A DNA stretch of 64,000 nucleotides, taken from NCBI GenBank assembly GCA_910591455.2, contig OU342817.1, positions 325,526 to 389,525 on the forward strand, written 5' to 3'. Positions 35,201 to 59,635 of this stretch are shown in pieces. The notes below the pieces were generated by a model. It was not told the origin of the DNA. It saw only the letters and a program-made list of their open reading frames with translations, and made no database searches. The first letter of the stretch is position 1. Each line of letters begins with the position of its first letter. The position numbers were made by a program, and so were the translations under genes. This DNA comes from Pholis gunnellus (lineage: Eukaryota; Chordata; Actinopteri; Perciformes; Pholidae).

Positions 35201-38200
35201 TCATGATCATCATCATGAACATCATCACCATCACCGTCATGATCATCATCATCATTCTCATCATGATCATGATCATGATCATCATCATCATCATCATCAT
35301 CACCATCATCATGTGTGGACATTGACCTTGGGGGGGATGTTGGCTGTGCTAGGGGGGTCTGCGGTCCTGGGTGCTGGTGTGGGGGAGTTGTGGATGTGCA
35401 GGACCTGCAGGTATCCCTCCTTCTCCACCTTCCTCTTCAGGGTGGAGTTCCAGTGGTTTTTGATGGAGTTGTCTGTCCTGTGAAGATTAATGTTACTTTT
35501 AGTTCCACTTTAAATCTCAATATTCCATCTGAGATGTCGGGTACATCTCTGGTTCTGGTCTGATTTGGTCTGGATCATCATATTAAAGATAATAATGATG
35601 TTAAACATCTACTAACCTGCCCGGCAGCATCTTGGAGATGTCGGCCCAGCGGTTCCCCAGCAGCTGGTGCACCTGACAGATGGTGAGGTCTTCCTCCAGA
35701 GTCCAGCCGCTCTTCTTCACCGTCGGGTTCAGGTGGTTGTGCCAGCGCTCGCGGCATTGCTTCCCGTTACGAGTCAGCAGCTGTTTGGCGATGAGCGACC
35801 AGCGCTTCACGCCGAACGTCTGAACCAGCTTGAGGACCTGGACAGGAAGTGACATCACAAGGATTATTAGTTTATAGAGGAGTTCTGGTAAATCACATCC
35901 AACAAGTCCAGAATCATTTCAAAGGAGTCCCGGGTCACGGGTCACGTCAAATGAGCTCCGAGTAGCGCCAAACAAGTCTCAAATCATGTCAAACAAGTCC
36001 AGAGTCATGTTCACACATCCTGAGTCAAAAAGTTTGACTTGCTGACTACTACGTAAGATGCAATTTGATACAGTAGGTAAAGTATAGTAGTACTATAGTC
36101 TAGTAGTATAGTACTGTGGACCGGTTAGAGAGTGAGTGTTCACCCTCTCATCCTCCTCCTTAGTCCAGGGACCTTTAACCAGCTCTGGATTTTTAATGTG
36201 CTGCCACCTCCGCTGACACTGCAGCTCTGTCCTCTGACCCTGAGACACAACAGAGACAGTCAGGACGCCTTCTGAACACCGAGCATTGTCTTGTCCTGTG
36301 ACCAGAGTTACGGAGGTAAAATACAACTACTCACTTTAAAATGCAGAGAAACTGAGGACCACTTGTTTGACCCAAACTCCTTCATCAGTTTGTGCAACTT
36401 CTCATCCTGAGGAGGAAGATCATCATCATCACCATCACCATAAGACTCATTTTTTCTTTCCGGTGAGGGTAAATATATATTAAATATATACATTATATAT
36501 AACATATATATATATATATATTAGAGCTGTGAAAAATAACGCGTTATGATTAAATTACAGGATTAATTCGTTATTTGTTTTTAACGTATTTAACGTATGC
36601 GCAGAATGAGCTAATATCCCACAGTTGACCGTTCGCCCCCTTAGTTACTGTTGCTACGTCGACCCTAAAGCACGGTGAGGACGGGACCAGCCTATATCTG
36701 TCAGTGTCAGTGAGACTGTTTGGAGTAATATCTCCGCGATATTCTCCGGATCAAGGCTAAAGGGACTGCAATATGCAGTGGAAGGATATATCCTAAACAT
36801 TAAGATGACGAAGGTGACACAACAATAATGGAAGCAAAAGCATACAGGTCTCAATCCAAACATGTCTAATGCAGTCAGACGTTAGCTGCTATCCAAACAA
36901 ACACATGTAACAGACTGTCTCATGTTTGTCCTTTCTGGTGTTGAAGATATGTCCCATCAGTGTTGCCGTAGAGAGGGGGCGATTCCCGCCTCTAGGAAAA
37001 GGGGCGTAAACGTAAACGGGAAGACGTCATCGTTTCACCGCAGCACTACCAGCCTAAAGTACCATCTCACCGCGACGCATGCGTTGGTCGGTGAGGGGAG
37101 TTTAAGTGGAATGCACCAAACCACCCTCACTGAACTACGTAGTTCCCTCACTAAGTCTGCCTGGGACAAGTTGACGAGCACAGTTAACAAATGGATTACA
37201 AAAAGCTGTAGACCGATTAATATTGTTGAGGACGAGGGGAAGTTTTACGAGTGGCAACGGGGGACTCGAGCATCAAAGCACCACAAAGACGCACAATAAT
37301 GAGAAAAATCGGTAATATGTGATTAATCATGATTAATCCACAGAAACCTGTGATTAATTTGATTACAATTTGTAATCATTTCACAGCTCTAATATATCTA
37401 TATAATATATATTCTAAAACATTAGAACCACTCTCCACAGAGTTAGCCTGATTTAGCCCTGAATGCTAACATGATGACATCACCTCGTCTTTTGTCCATC
37501 CAGGTGTCTGTAGATTCAGCGTGGAGGATCGTCCTTTACGTCCCAAACATCTGGAGCGACTCTTTGTACTGACACAACACACAGAGTTACAGCAACAACT
37601 GTACGACACATGTGTAGCAGGAAGGACAGGTGTGTGTGGTAGGACAGGTGTGTGTGATAGGACAAGTGTGTGTGTGATAGGACAGGTGTGTGTGATAGGA
37701 CAAGTGTGTGTGTGATAGGACAGGTGTGTGTGATAGGACAAGTGTGTGTGTGATAGGACAGGTGTGTGTGTGATAGGACAGGTGTGTGTGATAGGACAAG
37801 TGTGTGTGTGATCGGACAGGTGTGTGTGATAGGACAAGTGTGTGTGTGATAGGACAGGTGTGTGTGATAGGACAAGTGTGTGTGTGATAGGACAGGTGTG
37901 TGTGATAGGACAAGTGTGTGTGTGATAGGACAGGTGTGTGTGGTAGGACAAGTGTGTGTGTGATAGGACAGGTGTGTGTGATAGGACAAGTGTGTGTGTG
38001 ATAGGACAGGTGTGTGTGATAGGACAAGGGTGTGTGTGATAGGACAGGTGTGTGTGTGATAGGACAGGTGTGTGTGGTAGGACAGGTGTGTGTGATAGGA
38101 CAAGTGTGTGTGTGATAGGACAGGTGTGTGTGGTAGGACAAGTGTGTGTGTGATCGGACAGGTGTGTGTGATAGGACAAGTGTGTGTGTGATAGGACAGG

Positions 38201-39530
38201 TGTGTGTGGTAGGACAGGTGTGTGTGATAGGACAAGTGTGTGTGTGATCGGACAGGTGTGTGTGATAGGACAGGTGTGTGTGTGATAGGACAGGTGTGTG
38301 TGTGATAGGACAGGTGTGTGTGTGGTAGGACAGGTGTGTGTGTGGTAGGACAGGTGTGTGTGTGGTAGGACAGGTGTGTGTGTGGTAGGACAGGTGTGTG
38401 TGTGGTAGGACAGGTGTGTGTGATAGGACAGGTGTGTGTGTGATAGGACAGGTGTGTGTGTGATAGGACAGGTGTGTGTGTGATAGGACAGGTGTGTGTG
38501 TGATAGGACAGGTGTGTGTGTGGTAGGACAGGTGTGTGTGTGGTAGGACAGGTGTGTGTGTGATAGGACAAGTGTGTGTGTGATAGGACAGGTGTGTGTG
38601 TGATAGGACAGGTGTGTGTGTGATAGGACAGGTGTGTGTGTGATAGGACAGGTGTGTGTGTGGTAGGACAGGTGTGTGTGTGATAGGACAAGTGTGTGTG
38701 TGATAGGACAGGTGTGTGTGATAGGACAGGTGTGTGTGATAGGACAGGTGTGTGTGTGATAGGACAAGTGTGTGTGTGGTAGGACAGGTGTGTGTGTGGT
38801 AGGACAGGTGTGTGTGATAGGACAGGTGTGTGTGATAGGACAGGTGTGTGTGTGGTAGGACAGGTGTGTGTGTGATAGGACAGGTGTGTGTGTGATAGGA
38901 CAGGTGTGTGTGTGGTAGGACAGGTGTGTGTGTGGTAGGACAGGTGTGTGTGGTAGGACAGGTGTGTGTGTGATAGGACAGGTGTGTGTGATAGGACAGG
39001 TGTGTGTGTGATAGGACAGGTGTGTGTGTGATAGGACAGGTGTGTGTGGTAGGACAGGTGTGTGTGATAGGACAGGTGTGTGTGTGGTAGGACAGGTGTG
39101 TGTGGTAGGACAGGTGTGTGTGTGATAGGACAGGTGTGTGTGTGGTAGGACAGGTGTGTGTGTGATAGGACAGGTGTGTGTGTGATAGGACAGGTGTGTG
39201 TGATAGGACAGGTGTGTGTGTGGTAGGACAGGTGTGTGTGTGATAGGACAGGTGTGTGTGTGGTAGGACAGGTGTGTGTGTGATAGGACAGGTGTGTGTG
39301 TGATAGGACAGGTGTGTGTGATAGGACAGGTGTGTGTGTGATAGGACAGGTGTGTGTGATAGGACAGGTGTGTGTGTGGTAGGACAGGTGTGTGTGTGAT
39401 AGGACAGGTGTGTGTGTGGTAGGACAGGTGTGTGTGTGATAGGACAGGTGTGTGTGTGATAGGACAAGTGTGTGTGGTAGGACAGGTGTGTGAGAAGCTC
39501 TCACCAGGACCTGCGGCTTCTGCTGCTCAT
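32202..39530 (-). CDS. mybl1: mybl1, A-Myb-type transcription factor (short form)
   Basis: DNA-binding regulator of the vertebrate Myb family. A-Myb controls meiotic genes in the male germ line. Exons in coding order: 39505-39530, 37484-37568, 36335-36406, 36144-36239, 35617-35837, 35327-35477, 34361-34522, 34155-34256, 33954-34031, 33764-33882, 33592-33688, 32587-32697 and 32202-32291, all phase-consistent, 469 residues. The three SANT/Myb repeats keep all nine tryptophans (PGWTKDE, NKWSS, RRWQH; GPWTKEED, KRWSL, ERWHNHL; SGWTLEED, NRWAD, NHWNST). Later landmarks are PALSSTPVCSLK, TPAPQTPTPLK and the conserved C-terminal FGKTDDQLSLTEQARLYVEP. At 469 residues it is much shorter than human MYBL1 (752). 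Some motifs also resemble B-Myb (STPVCS). The mybl1 call relies on its place beside adhfe1 and vxn and on GYLQ after repeat 3. Exon 1 (eight codons and two bases) is chosen because only this frame joins exon 2. Confidence 0.87.
32705..32905. repeat. 30-bp minisatellite in mybl1 intron
   Basis: About six copies of a 30-bp unit with core CCAGAGCTGGACTCTCCCTG. It begins about 10 bp from the exon at 32587-32697 on its acceptor side. Confidence 0.92.
32906..33591. other. mybl1 intron, nothing recognised
   Basis: Contains a short CA/GT microsatellite near 33368-33424. No extra exon could be joined in phase. Confidence 0.5.
34535..35310. repeat. ATC/ACC trinucleotide array in mybl1 intron
   Basis: About 775 bp of CATCAT, CACCAC and TGAACATC words with a larger periodicity: blocks with CATCATTCTCATCATTCTC recur at about 34692, 34846 and 35006. 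Because the period is three, several frames are open for about 270-320 codons on both strands (poly-Asp/His, poly-Met, poly-Ile/Thr). None is a gene. Confidence 0.97.
36522..37391 (+). mobile_element. hAT element relic with BED-finger fragment
   Basis: Terminal inverted repeats TAGAGCTGTGAAA and TTTCACAGCTCTA are perfect over 13 bp. The flanking 8-mers are ATATATAT and ATATATCT. Inside, 36922-37299 encodes a fragment with a BED-type zinc-finger end (STTSLKYHLTATHA) followed by a hAT transposase N-terminal motif (SCRPINIVEDEG). The catalytic and dimerisation parts are missing, so it is non-autonomous. It lies in mybl1 intron 2. Confidence 0.88.
37615..39492. repeat. large 18/20-bp minisatellite in mybl1 intron 1
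   Basis: About 95-100 copies of GTGTGTGTGATAGGACAG with two-base length variants (18 or 20 bp) and AAG or GGTAGG variants. It occupies nearly the whole intron between the first two coding exons. Minus-strand frames up to 675 codons of repeated THTCP are translation of the array. Confidence 0.97.
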
Positions 39531-39566
39531 CTCTGCTTCTCATATGAACGCTGACACTCTGAACTT

Positions 39567-40092
39567 CTGGAAGAAACAGAGTTCATCACCTCTGTGTCAC
39601 GTGATCAGTGTTTATAACTAAATAATCAATTCATTGAACATTTGTACAATGACTACCCTAACCTTCTGCAGTGTGTGAACATCATTCAATATGTTTCCTC
39701 TGTATCAGTTAGCTGTTTGACTCCAATCATCACTTCATAAACATCTGATCTTAATTCAGAAACAGGTGAAGTCACTTCTTCATCATCCAACAGGTGAGCA
39801 GCATTAAGAGAAGGAACAACATTCTACTTTTATCAAATTAAAACCGAGCAAAACGATCAAACAAGTCTGTGGTTCAGAGTGACGGTTGAGCTAGCGGCTA
39901 GCGTTAGCATTAGCGTTAGCTAGCCGCCAGCTGGTGACGTAAAGACGGTTCATGACGTTTAAAGTGGGAGAATAAAAAGATCTAACCGGCGCTTTATCCC
40001 GGTGTGAGTCTGTTTAACGTGTGCCGGTAGATTACCGGCTGAATGTCTATAATATCTATAATATCTGAATATAATGAGATCAGAGAACTTAC
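39567..40092. other. mybl1 5'-UTR intron
   Basis: About 525 bp between the proposed first coding exon and the 5' exon. Contains a GCTAGC/GTTAGC-rich inverted stretch at 39888-39935. No coding sequence. Confidence 0.55.
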
Positions 40093-40200
40093 CGGCGACG
40101 GTTGGCGGAGGAGAAACGTTAAGAGACGAGCTCGTGCTCTGGGGTCACGGACCAAAGGGACTCCTCTGATTGGACAGACCCAGTCGTGACGTCACTATAG
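40093..40200 (-). promoter_or_regulatory. mybl1 non-coding first exon and proximal promoter
   Basis: On the minus strand GCCG|GTAAGTTCTC at 40093/40092 is a strong donor. Upstream lie a GC-rich segment, TTGGCGG on the plus strand (40102), and ATTGG on the plus strand near 40170 (a CCAAT box for the minus strand). The transcription start is not fixed. Confidence 0.5.
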
Positions 40201-40577
40201 CTATGATGTCCGTTAGACGTGCTGCAAAAGTAACTCATTTATTTATTTAATTAAAGAAGTCGCTTCTTTATTCACTCACTCTATTAAATAAAAGAAGTAA
40301 CTCATTCATTTACTTTTTTAAGAAAAGAAGTTGCTTATTTTGATTTATTTATTTCTTTATTAAATAAAAGAAGTTGCTTATTTTGATTTATTTTTTATGT
40401 TAAATAAAAGAAATAAAGAATAAAAAAGAAGCTTGTAATGCTGCTAAAGTTTTAATGAAATGTAAAACTGTTGAAATAAAACTAATTAAAGTACTTTCAT
40501 TCATATTTTCTATTTCCGTCCATGTAAAACTGTAAAATGTGTGATTATAGATATGTTATATTTATTTTACACCTTAA

Positions 40578-40612
<35 letters not shown>

Positions 40613-41129
40613 TAATCATGAATAATTATTATTGTCATTGTTATTATTATCATTATTATCATTATTATTATTAATATAATTATAATAATAATAATGATAA
40701 TTATTATTATTATAATTATATATTATAGTTATATATTCAGCACATGCCAGAGGATGAACTGCAATAACTGGTGAGGTTCTTCCTCTCTTCATGCTCTCTG
40801 GCGCCTTTAGTGGAAACACCTCTATCTACAGGCAGAGCGAGGAACTGCAGCCGGAGAACAGCGAGGTGCCGTGGTGTTTAATAAAGAGACGTTATTATAC
40901 TGTTGTACTTTGCTAATAAAGAAGCTAAATGTGAGCGTGACATTCAAATGTAAAGTCCTCTAAACTGTATTTTTTAACTATTCGATTTTTAACTTTTTTT
41001 CTAAAATGAAGCAACTGATAAAACTAATTTCCCAGAATCCTTAGCAGGATGACGCTTGGCTATCCCGCCCGTTGTTAAACAAAATCTCCCGGCATGCTCT
41101 CCTGTAGGCCAAGGAGAAGAAGAAGAGGC
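40201..41129. other. region between mybl1 and wdr33 promoters
   Basis: AT-rich, with TTTATTTA/AAAGAAGT words at 40230-40430 and an (ATA/ATT)n microsatellite at about 40577-40735. No gene recognised. This is the junction of the two ancestral synteny blocks. Confidence 0.6.
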
Positions 41130-41274
41130 GTCATAATGGAGTCTAACGTGACAAAACCTTCGTCAGTCCAGAGTAATAAAGTCTGAGACGTCCATGTTTC
41201 TTCACCGGAGCTTCTTTACGATCCGAGCCCGCTAGTAATAGCTAGAGAGCGAACTCTACAGCGGAGATTGTCGG
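41130..41274 (+). promoter_or_regulatory. wdr33 non-coding first exon (3' end at 41274)
   Basis: GATTGTCGG|GTGAGTTTT is a strong donor. The next acceptor in register is CCCGGCAG at 42690, followed 15 bp later by the wdr33 ATG. The left limit is not known. Confidence 0.5.
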
Positions 41275-42690
41275 GTGAGTTTTCTTATTAGCAGTAGCTA
41301 GCTAAGTAGCTATAAGTAGCGTTGTTGTTGTAGCACTGGGCCTCCATTTAATCCGGCTACCATACACAGTGAAACACCCCTTAATAAACCACATAAAGCT
41401 CCACAGAGAAGTGTTCAGTTCATCTGAAGCAGCACGTTTAACTACACTTGTAGTCACAATATGTCAGCAGTGTGCTAACATAGTGTAGTGTAAGCTACAT
41501 GTGCTAACAGTCTGTCTGTTACCATACTAGGAGTACAAGCCAACGGTCTTAGCATCAACGAGCTAACGGCGTTAGCATCAACGGGTAGAAACACGTTATG
41601 GTTTAAAAAAGTAACGTTCTGAGTACCAGAGAAACACGCCCACAAACTGTCTGTTTAACATTATCATCATCATATTATCTTCATTTTCATAATATTGTAT
41701 TATTAAAAGTCACACCATCTGTAGCAATGTTAGCTCTGTGTTAGCCACATGGTTAGCTAACCAATGAGAGACCTCGTGTTGTTTTAGAGATGATTGATTT
41801 ATAGAATATCAGTAACGAAGTACATTTAGACAAGTACTGTGTTTAAGGAACTAGAATGGGGTACTTTCTACTTCACTATATCTCAGAGGTAAACATTGTA
41901 CTTTAATGTTTGTGATAAACTGAAGGATGAAGTGTTGTATAAAGAGTCAAAGCAGCTTTTTAACTCCGTTGTGTTGTTTCATTAGTTTCCAGTGAAGGTA
42001 GTTGAAGTGTGTTCAGCGTCATGTGTGTGTTCAGCAGACTAGCATCAGTTGTGACATTGATACGAACACAATCACTACACGAGGACTCTGATCAGCCTTG
42101 ACTTTAATGTTCAGATGGAATTCCTTTATTATAAAGAAACATTCTTTCATATTTACATTGTCCTTTAACCCTTTACATGATGACTGATCAGTACCTGTTC
42201 ATCACAGTCATTCAGCAGACGCTTCCATCCAAAGAGACTTACAGTCAGTGTGTTCAACATCGTGTTCAAGAGAACTACTCGTCACCAGAAGTCATGAGTG
42301 CATCTCCTTTAAACATCTAAGAGCATAAACCAGAGCAGACGCACAGAAACACTAGCATGAACACAACCAGTGCTGAGAGGAAGGCTCAGGGTTCTCCTGC
42401 TGTTTGGACTAGTTCATGTGGTTGACGTGGACTAGCTGACAAGGATTCACGTGGACTAGTTCATGTGGACTTGCTGACGTGGACTAGTTGACGTGGATCA
42501 GGACTCTTTATGGGTATCAGGGTCAGTCTGGACAGACTTGTTTTTCGTCTCGGATGTGTTTTCTCCTGTCTGGTTCGTGCCGTGGTTGTAAAGCTTACGT
42601 GCCCCCTTTAGGACCCGTCCCCTTCAGGACCCGTCCCCTTCAGGACCCGTCCCAAAGGTAAACTAACCACCTGGTGTCCCGTCCCGGCAG
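41275..42690. other. wdr33 intron 1
   Basis: GCTAAC/TTAGC-rich patches (41470-41590, 41725-41765), tandem CTGACGTGGACTAGTTCATG words at 42420-42495 and three tandem CCTTCAGGACCCGTCC copies at 42610-42655. No exon is recognised. Confidence 0.55.
42203..42258 (+). mobile_element. SINE-like teleost repeat fragment, second copy
   Basis: CAGTCATTCAGCAGACGCTT, then CCATCCAAAGAGACTTACA, the same dispersed fish repeat as at 14146. Confidence 0.55.
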
Positions 42691-42705
42691 GTTTAGCGGG
42701 TCACC

Positions 42706-57367
<14,662 letters not shown>

Positions 57368-57648
57368 TCCTGGAGGAAAGAAACAAACTCCCATGACCCA
57401 CCCCCCCCACAGACCTGAGTCCAGATCCTGAGGAACCTTCAGACAAACTTTTGGTCATGTGACACATTCAGAGCTCTGCTGCTGTGAGGGACGCTGGCTC
57501 CTGATTGGTCCGTACTGACGGAGCAGGAAACAGAACGTTTTAATGTAAAATATTGTAGAGAATCATCGTCTCTTTTATTTCAGAGTCACTCGTCTTGTTG
57601 CTTTTTTGTAAAAGATTTCTATGTTTTTGTGTTTTCACTGAGGTGGAC

Positions 57649-57654
57649 AATAAA
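57649..57654 (+). promoter_or_regulatory. wdr33 poly(A) signal
   Basis: AATAAA about 280 bp after the wdr33 stop codon. The sft2d3 signals (TTTATT on the plus strand, near 57787 and 57816) lie about 130 bp further on, so the two genes converge. Confidence 0.75.
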
Positions 57655-57925
57655 GATTCACACTTCAACTCATCGGCACATGAGGGGGGGGGTCTGAATA
57701 AACATATAATACTCAGAGTACACACTCAGTAGTACTTAGTACTGTGTCACAGATGAAACCAGAGTTTAGTTTTGTATTAAAGTGACTTTATTCATGAAAG
57801 TTCAAACATTATAACTTTATTATTTGGTCCTCTGAGCAGCAGCAGCAGCAGTCTGTCTGTCCTGCAGCTCAGTGAGCAGAACAGACGGTAATCAATCACG
57901 TGACCAGTCTGTGACGCTCGGTCCC

Positions 57926-57994
57926 CGCTCAGATCGGCGTGGTTTTCCCGCTCAGATCGGCGTGGTTTTCCCGCTCAGATCGGCATGGTTTTCC
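57926..57994. repeat. 23-bp tandem repeat at the sft2d3 stop codon
   Basis: Three copies of a 23-bp unit (core CTCAGATCGGCGTGGTTTTC). The third copy is the end of the sft2d3 coding sequence, with a G-to-A difference inside a codon, and the other two are in its 3' UTR. Confidence 0.93.
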
Positions 57995-58658
57995 CAGTCA
58001 CGGTCCTCTTGATGGCCGACGCCGCCATCCCCCCCATGAAGCGGATCCCGGCGCTTCCTCCGGGCAGCAGCGACACCACGTGGCCGACGATGACCGCGAC
58101 CTGCACCGCGGCTCCCAGCGCGGTCAGCGCGGTGCTGTGGAGGCTCAGCGCCGCGTATAGGGTCCCTACGAGGGCGCACAGGTACACAGTGGGTCCGGGG
58201 GAGGTGGACAGGCCGGCGAAGAGTCGGCTGGGCCCGCGAAGCACCGCCGCTGCCGCGATGGCGAACAGCGAACCGAGCGACCAGAGCAGCGCGAACTTGC
58301 GAGCGTAGAGCAGCAGCAACGGCGCGTAGAGCGCGGAGAGGCCGAAGCACAGCGCGGAGAACGACGCGAACACCAAGGAGACCACGAGCCGCTGACGACG
58401 ACTCATGCCCGGCAGACAGGGGTCCGGCTCGGACGACCACGGCCAAGAAAACCCGCTGTTTCCTCCGGAGCTCTGGCTGCCGGACGGACCTCCTCCTCCG
58501 GACCACGGACTAGACCACCGTCCGAACCAGCTTCCCGAGACCGGGTCCGGGTCGTCCAGGTCCACTGTGGTGCTGGAGCCGGACTGGGAGGTGGTTCTGG
58601 AGCCGCCACCTTTGGACTGGGACAAATACTCCTGGAGCTGTCTGTTTAGTTCCGCCAT
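57975..58658 (-). CDS. sft2d3: sft2d3, SFT2-domain vesicle transport protein, single exon
   Basis: Four-pass Golgi membrane protein of the SFT2 family, thought to act in retrograde endosome-to-Golgi vesicle fusion. The 227-residue intronless frame starts with MAELNRQLQEYLSQSK, like human SFT2D3 (MADLHRQLQEYL). A Ser/Gly-rich region of about 60 residues follows, then four hydrophobic segments at about 91-117, 122-140, 157-173 and 177-199. The family-specific ALCFGLSALYAPLLLLYARK and FALLWSLGS blocks are present. The C-terminus is KRTVTGKTMPI. The start is taken at the ATG that aligns with human; an ATG 33 bp further upstream is in frame but has no support. It is tail-to-tail with wdr33, the same pair as in human. 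Unusually GC-rich compared with its surroundings. Confidence 0.95.
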   Translation of the reverse strand: MAELNRQLQEYLSQSKGGGSRTTSQSGSSTTVDLDDPDPVSGSWFGRWSSPWSGGGGPSGSQSSGGNSGFSWPWSSEPDPCLPGMSRRQRLVVSLVFASFSALCFGLSALYAPLLLLYARKFALLWSLGSLFAIAAAAVLRGPSRLFAGLSTSPGPTVYLCALVGTLYAALSLHSTALTALGAAVQVAVIVGHVVSLLPGGSAGIRFMGGMAASAIKRTVTGKTMPI

Positions 58659-58739
58659 GACGGAGGAAGCTAACAGGCTAACTGTTAGCAAGATGGACGA
58701 CTTCTTGTTTTTCTTCTAAACTTCCGGTTTCCCTCTGCT

Positions 58740-59384
58740 GCCCTCTTCCGGTCCTCTTTATTAACGTGTATTAATAAACAGTGAACCTTCCTCCAAATAC
58801 ATGAATATAAACAATAACATATAAAAACAAATACACATCGAAGAATAAAAGAAATGAACTGATCTGAAGCTCAGATAACTGAAGACAGAATCAAATAATA
58901 AATACATAAATCACATGATACTAATACATAGATGACGTCATACTCACTCACCTGTCCTGGGCTCTGATTGGTCCTCAGTCCGTCACAAGACCAGAACTTT
59001 AGAAACCGTAACGACGCTTTTAGACTTTCAGTCATTTTTAGTTTTATTTAAAAAGAGCATTAAACTGTAAAACACATTTTAAAACTCATTACACACATTT
59101 AATCTCCTCAATGATGATAATAATAATATACAGTAGTAATAAGAGCAGACATTTAGTTTCCACTCACATATTTTACAATCGATAATTAATCTCATTTCTG
59201 TTGAAGATAATAAGTTTAACAATCAGTAATTAATAAGTGTTTATAGACAGCTGGCAGAGCTTCTTGTTTGGTTATATTCTGGTTCAAAGTCACGTGACTT
59301 CAGGACCAGTTCTCAGCTGTCAGACTAAAATTAACCCTTCAGGTTATTTTGGCTGGTCCACCGACTCCACCGGCCTTCTACGGT

Positions 59385-59385
<1 letters not shown>
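58740..59385. other. intergenic, nothing recognised
   Basis: AT-rich sequence between sft2d3 and the GT microsatellite. No gene or element recognised. Confidence 0.55.

Positions 59386-59386
<1 letters not shown>

Positions 59387-59452
<66 letters not shown>
59387..59452. repeat. (GT)n microsatellite
   Basis: About 32 GT dinucleotides. Frames of repeated Cys-Val and Thr-His across it are not genes. Confidence 0.97.
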
Positions 59453-59456
<4 letters not shown>

Positions 59457-59469
59457 GTGTGTGTGTTCA

Positions 59470-59523
59470 TTCACAGCAGCGACCAGACGGAGACACAACC
59501 TAAACTGAAGGACCAGCAGCAGG
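59470..59523 (+). promoter_or_regulatory. possible non-coding first exon of the phosphatase gene
   Basis: GACCAGCAGCAG|GTAAAAC is an acceptable donor at 59523/59524. The phosphatase ATG at 62175 follows an acceptor (TCCTCACAG, 62169) by 5 bp, so a spliced 5'-UTR exon must exist upstream. This is the best candidate seen, but weak. Confidence 0.25.
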
Positions 59524-59635
59524 TAAAACACATTAAAACATCTTCACAGACGGGTCCAGGGTGAGGTTAGCCTAGCTTAGCACAAAGGCTGGAAGCAGAG
59601 GGAAACTGCTAGCGTAGGCTTCACTGACAGAGGTT

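Noticed and set aside
34338..35325. Long frames on both strands (poly-Met, poly-Asp/His, poly-Ile/Thr)
   Set aside because: Product of a trinucleotide repeat that leaves several frames open. It lies in a mybl1 intron whose flanking exons join in phase without it.
37466..39543. Three overlapping minus-strand frames of 433-675 codons of THTCP/LSYH repeats
   Set aside because: They are the same minisatellite in three frames. Unit changes of 2 bp move the frame, and no start context or conserved domain exists.
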